A stretch of DNA of 64,000 bases from Clavibacter sp. B3I6 (GTDB taxonomy: Bacteria > Actinomycetota > Actinomycetes > Actinomycetales > Microbacteriaceae). The notes beneath the pieces are model-generated. The model searched no databases. It had not been told where the DNA came from and saw nothing but the letters and a program-made list of their open reading frames with translations. The translations under genes and the position numbers were made by a program. This document shows positions 27,139 to 35,573 of the stretch, piece after piece (position 1 is the first letter of the stretch; each line of letters opens with the position of its first letter). The stretch covers positions 310,001 through 374,000 of the forward strand of contig NZ_JAUSYL010000001.1 in the NCBI RefSeq assembly GCF_030816895.1. Reading direction: 5' to 3'.

Positions 27139-27461
27139 CAACTCTGTTCTGCGTCAGCGGCGCGCGCAGCGGCCCTCAGTGCGGTTACAGCCTCCTGCCT
27201 GTGTTCCGCGATCCCGACCTGACTCCTGGCGAACGTGTTGCCGTAAATAACCTGGGGAATGAGACCGTCGGGCCAGGTGATTCAGGCGGTCTTGTTTGCG
27301 CCCCTGACGGGCGCGCCTACGGCATCCTGAGCGGCGGCCTCACGACCGCAGGAGATTACCGCCCCAAGCTGATCTACACGCCGATTGGTCTCTTTTTCGA
27401 GCACATCCCTGAGCGCTATTCGATAGCCCCCGCGAACACTTATGGCAACTCGCATCTTTGA
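27120..27461 (+). pseudogene. C-terminal remnant of a trypsin-like (S1) secreted serine protease
   Basis: About 114 codons are in frame to the TGA at 27459-27461. CVSGARSGPQCG matches the disulfide-bonded segment of streptogrisin-type proteases, and GPGDSGGLVC carries the active-site serine. The His and Asp of the triad, the signal peptide and any start codon are missing, so this is a broken gene. From about 27.2 kb base composition is visibly lower in GC. Clavibacter species carry families of secreted serine proteases (Pat-1/Chp, Ppa), a plausible source, but that link is inference. Confidence 0.65.
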
Positions 27462-28075
27462 CGCGCGGTGAGCAGCGCGACAATGATCGGCCGGTCTTCT
27501 CACACGATGTCAGAGTGGCTAGGTGAACGGGCTGCCGCGTGACGTCCTCAGTAGCTACTACATGAAGTGACAAGCGATGCGGTCGCCTTGGCCATCAGTT
27601 GCCGATGCCGCATCATCCCCATCACATTGGTGCGCTCAGGCCGAACCGAGGCCCCCGGGAATCCCTGGGCACCTTCGTTCGTCGGCCCATCGACGGCGTG
27701 AAGGTTGTCAAGGTTCGTCGCGAGCTGCCCGTGATGAACGATGCTGCGTTGCACCTCTCGCCGCATGTTCTCCTGCGCCGATAATGCACATTATGTCACA
27801 CACTCCGGGTCGGGTGACTTCGGGTTGCGCCGTCGCCGGCGTACTCGACACCCGCAGGACGTCAGCGAGCGGCACCGCGTGCGCTCAACGCTCGATGAGA
27901 CGCCCCGGGGCACTTCGTGGAACAGGCCACGGTCGAGCTCACCATGGCAGCTGGCGCAGCCGAGGCGGAGGACAGGGCATGTGCACAGCGACGCTCTACC
28001 CCACTGCCCCCTACCGTACGGTGTGGCCCGACACGGAAGCCGACATCCCGTCGGAACCCTGATGAAAGGTGACTC
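27462..28075. other. 614-base stretch without a supported gene
   Basis: Short open frames exist on both strands but none has a ribosome site plus recognisable protein character. The stretch is less GC-rich than the flanks and contains TAATG-CA-CATTA (27782-27793), an AT-rich palindrome unusual for this chromosome. It separates the broken protease from the secreted-protein gene at 28076 and presumably includes that gene's promoter. Confidence 0.5.
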
Positions 28076-28762
28076 GTGCGACACGTCTCAATCCCTACAA
28101 TCTCGCTCTTGAGCAGGCCGAATGCCGATTCACGGCGGGTTCTGCCCCTCGTTGCCGTCGTGGGCATCTTGTCTATCGTCGGCTCGCTCGCCATGACCCC
28201 CGGTGAAGCACATGCCGCGACGAAGCGGGACACCGACACGATTGCAAGCAGCCTGAAGTCCGGGACGCTGCCAGAGGACATCGTCAGCGGACGCATCTCC
28301 GTTGAGGAGCTAGTGGACGCGAACCTCGCCTCCCGTGCCGTAACGACGTCGCATTTCAGCCGCGACGAATTGACCCGCGAGGTAACAAAGGAAGTCGAGG
28401 CCCTCAAGGCAGGACACCTGGAGGAGGTCTCAGGTGTCAACGCTGGCAGCCGCGCCACCGGAGATCCCCTCGGGACGAACCTCAGTGTGTGGAAGAAGTT
28501 CAAGCACTTGTTCAAGCACTGGTTCACCGTGACGCTCGACACGTCAGTCGTCCTCACCATTGCATCGGGCGGATCAGCTGGAGCCGCAGCCGGGGCCACG
28601 GCTCTTGCAGCTATGGGCTCCGTGGCATGGGCCATTGTTTACGCGGGCATAGCCGCAGGCACTGGAGTGCTCGCCGGCGTCGCCATCTATTGCCATGCCA
28701 ACGGATACCCGAAAATGCAAATCACTGTCCCGGATCTCAAGAACAGTCACTGCTTGGGGTGA
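28076..28762 (+). CDS. Unrecognised secreted protein with hydrophobic C-terminal domain
   Basis: 228 residues, no known family. A signal peptide (hydrophobic LVAVVGILSIVGSLAM) ends in AHA-A near residue 48. The mature part has a charged helical region (50-140), an amphipathic VWKKFKHLFKHWF segment, then VTLDTSVVLTI, two Gly/Ala-rich hydrophobic helices (about 160-200) and a tail YCHANG...ITVPDLKNSHC. AAAGGTGA precedes the GTG start. The tail and its layout match the protein at 44865-45251. GC and codon use are lower than in the core. Small size, secretion and a membrane-seeking end would suit an antimicrobial or surface peptide; that is speculation. Confidence 0.75.
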   Translation: MRHVSIPTISLLSRPNADSRRVLPLVAVVGILSIVGSLAMTPGEAHAATKRDTDTIASSLKSGTLPEDIVSGRISVEELVDANLASRAVTTSHFSRDELTREVTKEVEALKAGHLEEVSGVNAGSRATGDPLGTNLSVWKKFKHLFKHWFTVTLDTSVVLTIASGGSAGAAAGATALAAMGSVAWAIVYAGIAAGTGVLAGVAIYCHANGYPKMQITVPDLKNSHCLG

Positions 28763-28854
28763 TCCCTCGACGAGCTTTCGACTGACAGTTCCGTTCGGTC
28801 ACCCATTTTCGGGCATGCACACGCCACATACGACTGAGGCGTAGTCGGAATTAC

Positions 28855-29289
28855 GTGAGTGTGCCGCGTAGCGGGCCCCTGCAAGACAAGGTCGAACAGC
28901 TCGCGGCCGACTACGTCGTGGCCATCGACTCCGTGGACGCAACGAACGACGAGACCCAGCGCGAGATCGCGAAGCTCCGGGAGCGGGCGGAGCAGCAGAC
29001 GCGGAAGGCACGCGGCGACGCCGAGCAGGCCATCGCACGCATGCTCGATGCCGGTGCCAGCCCCGCCGAAGTAGTAGCGCGCGTCGGCATCACCGCGCGC
29101 GAGGTCAGGAAGACAACCCGAGCCACCCCTTCGTCCGCCCCGATCGCCATCGGCGACGCCTGGTCTCCACCGTCCTGGCGCCATCTCGATCGGAACGGCC
29201 GAGCGAGTTCTAGCGATACGACTGGTCAGCCCGATCCCTGGGCCCGGCCGAGTCCCTTCCCCAGGCGACCGTCCTCGTGGTCGACCTGA
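28855..29289 (+). CDS. Hypothetical protein with coiled coil and helix-turn-helix-like segment
   Basis: Up to 144 residues from a GTG at 28855. Residues 8-65 are a charged, probably coiled-coil helix (TQREIAKLRERAEQQTRKAR), followed by DAGASPAEVVARVGITAREV, which reads like a helix-turn-helix. The last 50 residues are low-complexity and may be read-through into decayed sequence. No family is recognised; similar short proteins are common near mobile regions in this group. The gene is followed at once by a uridine-kinase-like fragment. Confidence 0.5.
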   Translation: MSVPRSGPLQDKVEQLAADYVVAIDSVDATNDETQREIAKLRERAEQQTRKARGDAEQAIARMLDAGASPAEVVARVGITAREVRKTTRATPSSAPIAIGDAWSPPSWRHLDRNGRASSSDTTGQPDPWARPSPFPRRPSSWST

Positions 29290-29510
29290 TCGGTCTCTCT
29301 TACCCCGAAGCGCTTCCTACCCTCGACCTGAGGGTCTGGTGCGACGTCGATCTCCACACGGCCACCCGCCGCGACATCGCACGCGACAAGGGTCTCGGCC
29401 GCGATCACGAGCCGCTGTGGCACGAGGTCTGGGTCCCGAACGAGATCGACTTCGCCGCACGCTTCGCTCCCCGAGTGGCCGCAAATGTCCTCTACTGCTC
29501 GTCTCGGTAG
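29277..29510 (+). pseudogene. C-terminal fragment of a uridine-kinase-like P-loop protein
   Basis: 77 codons: LRVWCDVDLHTATRRDIARD and LWHEVWVPNEIDFAARFAPR match the C-terminal part of actinobacterial uridine-kinase-family proteins (roughly 200 residues when complete). The P-loop half is absent and no ribosome site precedes the GTG, so this is a remnant. The stop codon TAG is the first base triplet of a dispersed hairpin repeat copy. Confidence 0.6.
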
Positions 29511-29528
29511 AGGATCCCCTTCCGGACA
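29508..29528 (+). repeat. Dispersed hairpin repeat, copy 1 (divergent)
   Basis: TAGAGGATCCCCTTCCGGACA resembles the consensus TAGGGGATCCCTACCCGGAC. It overlaps the stop of the uridine-kinase-like fragment. Confidence 0.5.
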
Positions 29529-29540
29529 GCTGTGCTGGGC

Positions 29541-30287
29541 TCAGACTCGCTGAGTTGCGGTGCTGGTCGTCGGGAGGTTAATGGTGTCGCCGTCCCAGGA
29601 GAGGTCGTCGTCTTCGGCGACTTCGTAGGCCTCGAAGCGGTTGTCGGCGAGGATCGCGTCGATCAGGGCACGCGTGCCTCCGATGACGGTGGAGTCGAAG
29701 TCGATCTCGGCGCCGAGGGCCCACGCGTGGTCGTCGGGCCACAGGAGCTCGAGGGAGATGGTTCCGAGGCCGTCGATGTGGTCGGGGTCCATGGCCGCGG
29801 CCCATGCGGGGTCGCCGAGCTCGTCGATGTCGGTGCGGGCGAGGACGTAGCGGCGTCCGCCTCCGTCGAGCACGCGAGCGCGAGGGAGGCCCTGGCCGTG
29901 GCTGCCCTCCCAGAAGCCGGCGGTGAGGTCGTCGGGCGTCGAGGTCGCGGCCCCGAGGAGAGGCGCGAGCGCGGCGATCACCGCAGGGTCGAGCCACCCG
30001 ACGTCGCTCGTGGTGTCCTCGATCGGGTCGTCGAGCCCGAGCAGGCGGCCCCACTGCACTAGCCGGTGCATGGTCCGCCCGTGATGTGCGGCGACATCTG
30101 CCCAGCGACGTGTCGACCAGGATCCGTCGAGCGTCGGCTGGCGGAACAGCTCGTCGTCGGGGAGGGGATGCAGGATGCGCACGTAGGCCTCGAATTCGGC
30201 TCCTGCGGTCTCGCTGACGGAGCCGGTGCCCTCGTCCATGCGGTGCACCAACCACGTGCCACGCTCGATGCCGTCGGTGATGTGCAT
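29541..30287 (-). CDS. Hypothetical protein
   Basis: 248 residues, no family recognised with confidence. The N-terminal part has FEAYVRILHPLPDDELF and WADVAAHHGRTMHRLVQWGR, a pattern seen in uncharacterised actinobacterial proteins; the C-terminal part is acidic. No signal peptide or membrane helix is evident. The ATG at 30287 is used; an in-frame ATG at 30236 would shorten it by 17 residues without losing the conserved-looking part. It diverges from the small gene at 30451. Confidence 0.65.
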   Translation of the reverse strand: MHITDGIERGTWLVHRMDEGTGSVSETAGAEFEAYVRILHPLPDDELFRQPTLDGSWSTRRWADVAAHHGRTMHRLVQWGRLLGLDDPIEDTTSDVGWLDPAVIAALAPLLGAATSTPDDLTAGFWEGSHGQGLPRARVLDGGGRRYVLARTDIDELGDPAWAAAMDPDHIDGLGTISLELLWPDDHAWALGAEIDFDSTVIGGTRALIDAILADNRFEAYEVAEDDDLSWDGDTINLPTTSTATQRV

Positions 30288-30438
30288 GTCTGGAGAGTGT
30301 CAGAGCGATGGTGGTAGCGCCATGGCTCGCCTGAAGATCGCGTGCCCGGGAGCCGAGGTGGTCCGGAGGGGGGATCGGCAAAAGGGTCGGGGCGGCGTCA
30401 GCGCCCCCAAAGACATACTCATTCGCTCTGGTGCCTTC

Positions 30439-30444
30439 TACGCT
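30439..30444 (+). promoter_or_regulatory. -10 box for leaderless mRNA of gene 30451
   Basis: TACGCT ends six bases before the ATG at 30451. Confidence 0.4.
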
Positions 30445-30450
30445 CGGTGA

Positions 30451-30753
30451 ATGAACCTCGCCGCGCGCGCTGCCGCAAACACCCTCCTTGACCTTTACTC
30501 GAGCACTCAGTCCGGAGACCTTGCTAGCCAAGAGGTCGCCTTCAGCCTCTCCATGCGGCGCCTCAGCGATCTGGACGCCGTTGTCGCCACCCAGGACGAC
30601 AACGGCGACCTCACGTTGGACTTCACGCCCCTCCTTCTAGCAGCCGGTGTAACCCATCAGTGGCTCTTCGACCGGCTCGCAGCGGCCACGGGCAGCAGCA
30701 CCGAGGAGCTGACGTTTGAGCTCCGCGCAGCTATCGACCGCATTAGCGACTAG
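30451..30753 (+). CDS. Small hypothetical protein
   Basis: 100 residues, soluble, mostly helical and acidic (LSMRRLSDLDAVVATQDDNG), with no recognised domain. The promoter-like TACGCT six bases before the ATG supports it as a real, leaderless gene. A copy of the dispersed hairpin repeat lies 58 bases after the stop. Confidence 0.55.
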   Translation: MNLAARAAANTLLDLYSSTQSGDLASQEVAFSLSMRRLSDLDAVVATQDDNGDLTLDFTPLLLAAGVTHQWLFDRLAAATGSSTEELTFELRAAIDRISD

Positions 30754-30810
30754 GCCCGCGTAGTCCGACTAGAAGGAGCCCTGGAAGGACCTAGCGGCCG
30801 GAAACCAGCG

Positions 30811-30837
30811 TCCGTTGAGGGATCCCTACCCGGACGC
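30811..30837 (+). repeat. Dispersed hairpin repeat, copy 2
   Basis: TCCG-TTGAGGGATCCCTACC-CGGACGC: AGGG/CCCT and TCCG/CGGA arms can pair. Intergenic, after the 100-residue gene. Confidence 0.7.
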
Positions 30838-30957
30838 CGTGATCTCCTCGTGGAAGAGTCGCCAGCGTCGACGGTCTAGCAGCGTCGGCCATGCGATTGT
30901 GGCGACCGCCGCACCCGAACACGGCTGGTGCGGCGATCGCCACTGCTGACGGGCGCT

Positions 30958-31653
30958 CTATTTGGCCGACGAGGCGACAGCGTCTCGGACGCTGTGACGA
31001 ATGTCGGCGACGGTCTTCGGCTGGGAGACGTAGATCGCGTGGCTGCCCGGGGTCTCGACGACGGTCGCGCCGATACGGGCAGCCATCGATGTCTGGACGA
31101 CCGGAGGGATCATGCGGTCGTCGCCGACGTGCAGGTACCAGCTGGGCTTGGATCGCCAGGCTGCGTCTGTGATGGTGTCACCGAGTGCGTCGAGCCCCCA
31201 CGGGACCTGCGAGTCGGCCAGGAAGGCCGCGTCCTCGGCCGAAATGTCCGCCGCGAACGAGTCGTGGAAGTTGGCGCGGTCGAGGAGCAAGTAGCCGTTA
31301 ATAGGCGGCAGGATGGGCGGCTGCGGGCCGTCCTGCGGGAATCCGCCCAGGAGCGTGTTGACGGACTCCCCCTCATCGGGCGCGAACGCGGTCACGTAGA
31401 CGAGAGCGGCCACCTTGTCGTGGTTACCCGCTTCCGTGATCACCGCTCCGCCGTACGAGTGGCCGACGAGGACCACGGGGCCGTCGACGCCATCGAGGAC
31501 GTCGCGGGTGGTCGCGGCGTCGTCGGCGAGCGACTTCGTGGCGTGCTGGACGATACGGACATCGAGCCCGTCGGCGTGGAGCTCGTCGTACACGCCTCGC
31601 CAACCGGATCCGTCGACGAAGCCTCCGTGGACGAGGACGACTGTTGCGCTCAT
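30958..31653 (-). CDS. Alpha/beta hydrolase
   Basis: 231 residues. The oxyanion region VLVHGGFVDGSGW starts at residue 6, the nucleophile elbow is GHSYGG near residue 64, and the catalytic histidine is in GSHAIYVS near 209. It belongs to the small cytosolic esterase/methylesterase-like group; the substrate is unknown. AGAAGGAAG precedes the ATG at 31653, which overlaps the MFS gene stop. It is the last gene of the SDR-MFS-hydrolase operon under the TGGGT-N6-ACCCA operators. Confidence 0.88.
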   Translation of the reverse strand: MSATVVLVHGGFVDGSGWRGVYDELHADGLDVRIVQHATKSLADDAATTRDVLDGVDGPVVLVGHSYGGAVITEAGNHDKVAALVYVTAFAPDEGESVNTLLGGFPQDGPQPPILPPINGYLLLDRANFHDSFAADISAEDAAFLADSQVPWGLDALGDTITDAAWRSKPSWYLHVGDDRMIPPVVQTSMAARIGATVVETPGSHAIYVSQPKTVADIRHSVRDAVASSAK

Positions 31654-32867
31654 GATGCTTCCTTCTCTGAGTGGGTGTGGGAAATGGGGTTCTGGGTCTT
31701 CTGCGCGAATCCGAGCCGGAAGACGACGATGGACACGGCGAGGACGACGGCGCCGGCGATGGGGATGAGGCTCGGGCCGGCGATGCCTGCCGCGCTGGTC
31801 GCCACCACCGGTGCGACAGCGATCCCGAGGTACTGGGCGCTGGTGAACCAGGACAGGGTGAGACCCGTGGTTGCCCGGTCGATGGTCGCCAACCGGTGCT
31901 GGACGGGGATGGTCGCGCCGAGAGCTGTGGCGCCCCATAGGGCGAACAGGACGACTTCGACCCAGAAGGTGCCGCCGATGAGGGTGATGAGCACGAGGAT
32001 CACGATCTGCATGAGCACCAGCACGGTGAAGGTGCTGCGGGCGGAGAAGCGGTCGGTGATGGGGCCGGCGATCACGTTCCCGGCTACCGAGCCGAGGCCG
32101 AAGGCGAGCAGCAGGAGCGCGAGGAGCCCACCCGATCCGCCGGTCGATGCCTCGGTGACGGAGGCGCTGAAGAGGTACACGATGTTGAAGCCGAGGATGA
32201 GCAGCAGCGTGGACACGAGTCCGAGGCTGACGCGGGTGTCCCGCAGCGGGCGCAGCCTCTGCCGAATCGACGCCACCGGGGGGATGGGGACCTTGCGGAG
32301 AACGACGGCGACCGCGACGGCGAGCAGCACCGCGAGGCCGGCGATGACGAACAGCGGTGCACGCCATCCGAACGCTGCCGCGAGAGCGGTGCCCGCGGGG
32401 GCGCCGACCGCGGTCGCGAGGCTGAACCCGAGCGTGACGACGGCGATCGCTGTGGCCACTCGCTTCGGAGGTAGGAGCGCGGGGCCCGCGGCCGTCGAGG
32501 TCGGCACGAGCAAAGCCCCACCGAGGGCGCCGATGGCACGACCGGCGATGAATACCTCGATGGTCGGCGCCATCGCGGTGATCAGGATCCCGATCGCCAT
32601 CACGGCCAACCCGGAGACGATGAGGGTCGTGCGGGAGACCCGGCCCAGCAGGATCGACGCCGCGGGCGCGGCGACGGCGATCACCAGGGCGTAGACCGTG
32701 ATCGAGTACCCGACCGTCGCTCGAGTGGTGTCGAACGCGTTGGCCAGGGTCGGCAGCAGCCCGGCGATCACGAACGCGTTCGTGCCCGTCAGGAACAGCC
32801 CGGCGGAGAGGAGGGCGAGTTTGAGATACGTCGCCCGGGTCACGGGTGGATCGTCAGTGGTGGTCAT
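31650..32867 (-). CDS. MFS efflux transporter
   Basis: 405 residues with about twelve transmembrane helices of the AraJ/CmlA-like drug-proton antiporter group. Motif A-like loops include GRVSRTTLIVSG after helix 2, and TAVGAPAGTALAAAFGWRAP matches motif C of efflux pumps. ATG at 32867 follows AGGAAA; the frame extends further upstream with no membrane-protein character. With the neighbouring SDR, hydrolase and TetR genes it suggests inducible export or detoxification of a small molecule. Confidence 0.88.
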   Translation of the reverse strand: MTTTDDPPVTRATYLKLALLSAGLFLTGTNAFVIAGLLPTLANAFDTTRATVGYSITVYALVIAVAAPAASILLGRVSRTTLIVSGLAVMAIGILITAMAPTIEVFIAGRAIGALGGALLVPTSTAAGPALLPPKRVATAIAVVTLGFSLATAVGAPAGTALAAAFGWRAPLFVIAGLAVLLAVAVAVVLRKVPIPPVASIRQRLRPLRDTRVSLGLVSTLLLILGFNIVYLFSASVTEASTGGSGGLLALLLLAFGLGSVAGNVIAGPITDRFSARSTFTVLVLMQIVILVLITLIGGTFWVEVVLFALWGATALGATIPVQHRLATIDRATTGLTLSWFTSAQYLGIAVAPVVATSAAGIAGPSLIPIAGAVVLAVSIVVFRLGFAQKTQNPISHTHSEKEAS

Positions 32868-32974
32868 CGATTTGGTTTCCTCAGTACGTCGTGGTGTGGT
32901 CTGCGGAGCCCCCCCCTTCTGGCGGGGTGGTCGCTCAGAGAGTGGGTTGCGCACGCATGGGCGCGGCGGTGTCC

Positions 32975-33718
32975 TCAGCTCGGTCGAGCGGTTCGCCGTC
33001 CGCCGTTGGCGGCCACGATCGCGCCGTTGACGTAGCTACTGGCCGGCTGGATGAGGAACAGCACGACCTCGGCGATCTCGGCCGGGTCGCCGATGCGCCC
33101 GCGGGCTGTGGTGTTGTCCATCGCGTCGCCGGTCGCGTCGAGCAACGACTTCGTTCCGGCGGTGCGGACCGGGCCTGAGGCGACGGCGTTCACGCGGATG
33201 CCGTGGGCGCCGAACTCGGATGCCCAGTAGTGGGTGAAGACATCGAGGGCGGCCTTCGATGCCCCGTAGATGGCGCCAGCGGGCATGACGGTCGTGGCGG
33301 CGCCCGAGCTGATGTTCACGATCGCGCCGTTGCTGCGCTCGATCATGTGGGGCACGAGAGCTGCCACCAGCTGGAAGGGCGCGCGGGCGTTGATGGCGAA
33401 GTGCCGGTCGACGCTCTCTGCCGTGGTGTCGAAGGTGGACGTGAACTCGTAGATGCCGGCGTTGTTGACGAGGATGTCGACCGGGCCCGCCTCGCGGGCC
33501 AGCCGCTCGACGTCCCGGGAGTCGCCGAGGTCGGCAGCGACGAAGCGTGCAGAGCCGCCGTCGGAGGTGATCGAATCGACTACCTCCGCTCCCCGCTGGG
33601 GATCGCGGCCGTGCACGACGACGTCGGCGCCATGCTGCGCGAGCAACTCCGCTACCGCACGCCCGATGCCCGAGGTTGCTCCTGTGATCAGGGCTGTCTG
33701 TCCTGCGAGATCCGACAT
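32975..33718 (-). CDS. SDR-family oxidoreductase
   Basis: 247-residue classical short-chain dehydrogenase. TGATSGIGRA (about 13-22) binds NAD(P), NNAGIYEF is the NNAG motif, and the catalytic triad is Ser in NISSGAA, YGASK (YxxxK) near residue 154. RBS AGAAGGAG lies before the ATG, and two TGGGT-N6-ACCCA operators lie immediately upstream of that. It is the first gene of the SDR-MFS-hydrolase operon; the MFS start is 107 bases past its stop. Confidence 0.92.
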   Translation of the reverse strand: MSDLAGQTALITGATSGIGRAVAELLAQHGADVVVHGRDPQRGAEVVDSITSDGGSARFVAADLGDSRDVERLAREAGPVDILVNNAGIYEFTSTFDTTAESVDRHFAINARAPFQLVAALVPHMIERSNGAIVNISSGAATTVMPAGAIYGASKAALDVFTHYWASEFGAHGIRVNAVASGPVRTAGTKSLLDATGDAMDNTTARGRIGDPAEIAEVVLFLIQPASSYVNGAIVAANGGRRTARPS

Positions 33719-33729
33719 GATGCTCCTTC

Positions 33730-33775
33730 TGGGTTGAATGACCCAATCGTTGCACAGATTGGGTGGATCAACCCA
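33730..33775. promoter_or_regulatory. Double operator of the TetR-SDR-MFS cluster
   Basis: Two copies of TGGGT-N6-ACCCA (33730-33745 and 33760-33775), centres 30 bp apart, together form one larger near-perfect inverted repeat. They begin 12 bases upstream of the SDR start codon. A third copy stands before the tetR gene at 34574. This is the expected layout for a TetR-family repressor binding its target and its own promoter. Confidence 0.8.
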
Positions 33776-33961
33776 CTCGAAGAGTGCGGCAGCGCTCTAC
33801 CGAATGCCGGATCCGCTGCCGAGGCGCACTCCCGTCATGCGGCGACCTGCGCACGCGCACGACGACACGGCTCGAGAGGAGGTGCCTGCGAAGGCGAGAA
33901 GCGAAGGGGCGCCACCCCGGAGATGGAGCGGCCCCCATCCTCAGGACCGGTCAAAGTGCGC

Positions 33962-34555
33962 TCAGGCGGCGAAGGACTCGACGTAGCGGAGGGCGGCATT
34001 CATGGCCGACCGCATGGGTGCCGACGTCTGCATCGTCTGGCCCAGGAGGGTGCCTCCCTGAAGGGCGGTGAGCAGCACCAGCGACAGTTCGTCGAGGTCG
34101 GCCTCCGGACGGAGGTCACCCCGGTCGCGCATGGAGCTGAGTCCGTCGCGCAGCAGGGACTGCAGGCGGACGAACGCGCTGGAGAGCTCCTCGCGGGTCT
34201 GCTCGTCACCGGGGTTCGCCGAACCCGCCAGCATCGCGAGCGTGCAGGCGCCGTAGCCCATGTCGTGATCCTGGTTCTCGACCGCGGCGTCGGCCCACGC
34301 ACGGAGGGCGTCGATGCTATCGAGCGGACGCAGCATGGGGTGGCCCGCGATCGCCTCGGTCTCAGACCGATGGTTGATGACTGCCCGGACGAGCGCCTGC
34401 TTGCTGCCGAAGTAGTGCGACAGCTGTGATCCGCTGACGCCCGCGGCCTTGCGCACGTTCTCGGTACTGGTGCCGGCCACGCCGAGCTGACCCATGAGCG
34501 CCGCCGCCGTCTCGACGATGTGCTCCTTGGTCGCCTGCCCCTTGCTGGTGATCAC
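33962..34555 (-). CDS. TetR-family transcriptional repressor
   Basis: 197 residues. The N-terminal helix-turn-helix is readable (TSTENVRKAAGVSGSQLSHY, about 29-48), followed by FGSKQALVRAVI; the C-terminal ligand domain carries a Cys in YGACTLAML. Size and layout match the NemR/AcuR-like group. It is transcribed in the same direction as the SDR operon 243 bases downstream. The operator TGGGT-N6-ACCCA occurs before this gene and twice before the SDR gene, implying autoregulation plus control of the operon. The inducer is unknown. Confidence 0.92.
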   Translation of the reverse strand: MITSKGQATKEHIVETAAALMGQLGVAGTSTENVRKAAGVSGSQLSHYFGSKQALVRAVINHRSETEAIAGHPMLRPLDSIDALRAWADAAVENQDHDMGYGACTLAMLAGSANPGDEQTREELSSAFVRLQSLLRDGLSSMRDRGDLRPEADLDELSLVLLTALQGGTLLGQTMQTSAPMRSAMNAALRYVESFAA

Positions 34556-34573
34556 GTCCCCAGCCTACGCGAG

Positions 34574-34589
34574 TGGGTCAGCCCACCCA
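34574..34589. promoter_or_regulatory. TetR operator before the tetR gene
   Basis: TGGGTCAGCCCACCCA, a third exact match to TGGGT-N6-ACCCA, 19 bases upstream of the tetR ATG at 34555. Confidence 0.75.
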
Positions 34590-34734
34590 TACTTAGCGCG
34601 TCCTCTTGCTGGGGACGCCATGATCGCGATGAGTGTCCGGTACTGATTCCGTGTTCGGACGCCACCTCGCGTCGAATACCCCGAAGTCGTGATCGGCCTC
34701 TTTGGCTTCTTGACGCCCGGTGCGCCGTGCAAGG

Positions 34735-34740
34735 TAGCCT
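34735..34740 (+). promoter_or_regulatory. Promoter of gene 34748 (leaderless)
   Basis: TAGCCT ends seven bases before the ATG at 34748; TTGACG at 34710-34715 is a good -35 element with a 19-base spacer. Confidence 0.5.
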
Positions 34741-34747
34741 TGCCTTC

Positions 34748-34993
34748 ATGAACGCATCAGCGAAGATCCGCTCGCTCCGCCGCCTCCTCCTCGCCTTCGT
34801 CCTCGTCGGGATCGCCCTCACCTTCTACGGGCTCTTCATCGGAGTCGGGTTGCCCGGCCTGATCGTCAGCGTCGCCGGCCTGATCCTGGGGATCGTGGGC
34901 ATCATCTGGTTTGTCCTCACTCTCATCCGCCAGTCGCGCGGAGGACCTCGAGCGAACACATGGCGGCCGGGCGATGAGTCACCCACCCGATGA
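34748..34993 (+). CDS. Small two-helix membrane protein
   Basis: 81 residues: a basic start, two transmembrane helices (about 13-30 and 33-58) and a short polar tail. No family recognised. A TTGACG/TAGCCT promoter leaves no leader. Its stop overlaps the start of the helix-turn-helix gene (ATGA), so the two are co-translated. Confidence 0.65.
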   Translation: MNASAKIRSLRRLLLAFVLVGIALTFYGLFIGVGLPGLIVSVAGLILGIVGIIWFVLTLIRQSRGGPRANTWRPGDESPTR

Positions 34994-35532
34994 CGGCAGC
35001 GTCCGACCCCCAGCTGTCCGTCGATCTGTCCCGCCTCGCCGCCCAGCACGCCACCTCTACCGGTTCTTTCTCTGCATCCGAGCAGCTGATGGCGTCCATC
35101 ACCGCGTTCGACGACCTCTCGCGCGTCTCGACGGAGCTGCAGGGGCAGGCCGTGCGGGCAGCACACGAGGCGGGCATCAGCTGGTCGAGGATCGGTGGGC
35201 TCCTCGGCATCTCGCGCCAGGCCGTGCAGCAGCGGTTCGACCCGCACTACTTGATCCAGGACGGATTGGGCGTCAACACCCGCATGCTCGGACCCGTCTC
35301 CCGTGCCGAGGAGATGCATCACCTGGCCGAAGCCGGCGGGCAGGGTTGGCGGCCGGTCCGCTCCGCGCACGGCGAGCATGAGCTCGAGCGCGACGATCAG
35401 GTGTGGGAGATCCGCCGGGTCTCCGTGCTCTCTCCGAAGCCCATGCCCTCGACGAAGGACGGCTGGCAAGCCGCAACCACGCGCTTCCCGGACTGCTTCT
35501 ATATCCGCATCCGGAGAACCCAGACTGCCTGA
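34990..35532 (+). CDS. Helix-turn-helix protein
   Basis: 180 residues. AHEAGISWSRIGGLLGISRQ (about 58-77) followed by AVQQRF is a clear helix-turn-helix of the type found in uncharacterised actinobacterial proteins where a Trp-Ser-x-Ile-Gly helix precedes the recognition helix. The C-terminal half is polar with no recognised domain. It is coupled to the small membrane protein upstream, a pairing that suggests membrane-linked signalling, though this is only inferred from the overlap. Confidence 0.65.
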   Translation: MTAASDPQLSVDLSRLAAQHATSTGSFSASEQLMASITAFDDLSRVSTELQGQAVRAAHEAGISWSRIGGLLGISRQAVQQRFDPHYLIQDGLGVNTRMLGPVSRAEEMHHLAEAGGQGWRPVRSAHGEHELERDDQVWEIRRVSVLSPKPMPSTKDGWQAATTRFPDCFYIRIRRTQTA

Positions 35533-35573
35533 CGTGGGCCAGACCAGATGACGACAGGGTGTGGGATAGGGCG

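Noticed and set aside
27650..27670. CGGGAATCCCTGGGCAC as a copy of the dispersed repeat
   Set aside because: It resembles the 38995 copy over about ten bases but lacks the CCGGAC end and outer stem.
27548..27766. A 72-codon minus-strand frame in the gene-free part of the island
   Set aside because: No ribosome site, domain or membrane segment; several other frames of equal quality overlap it.
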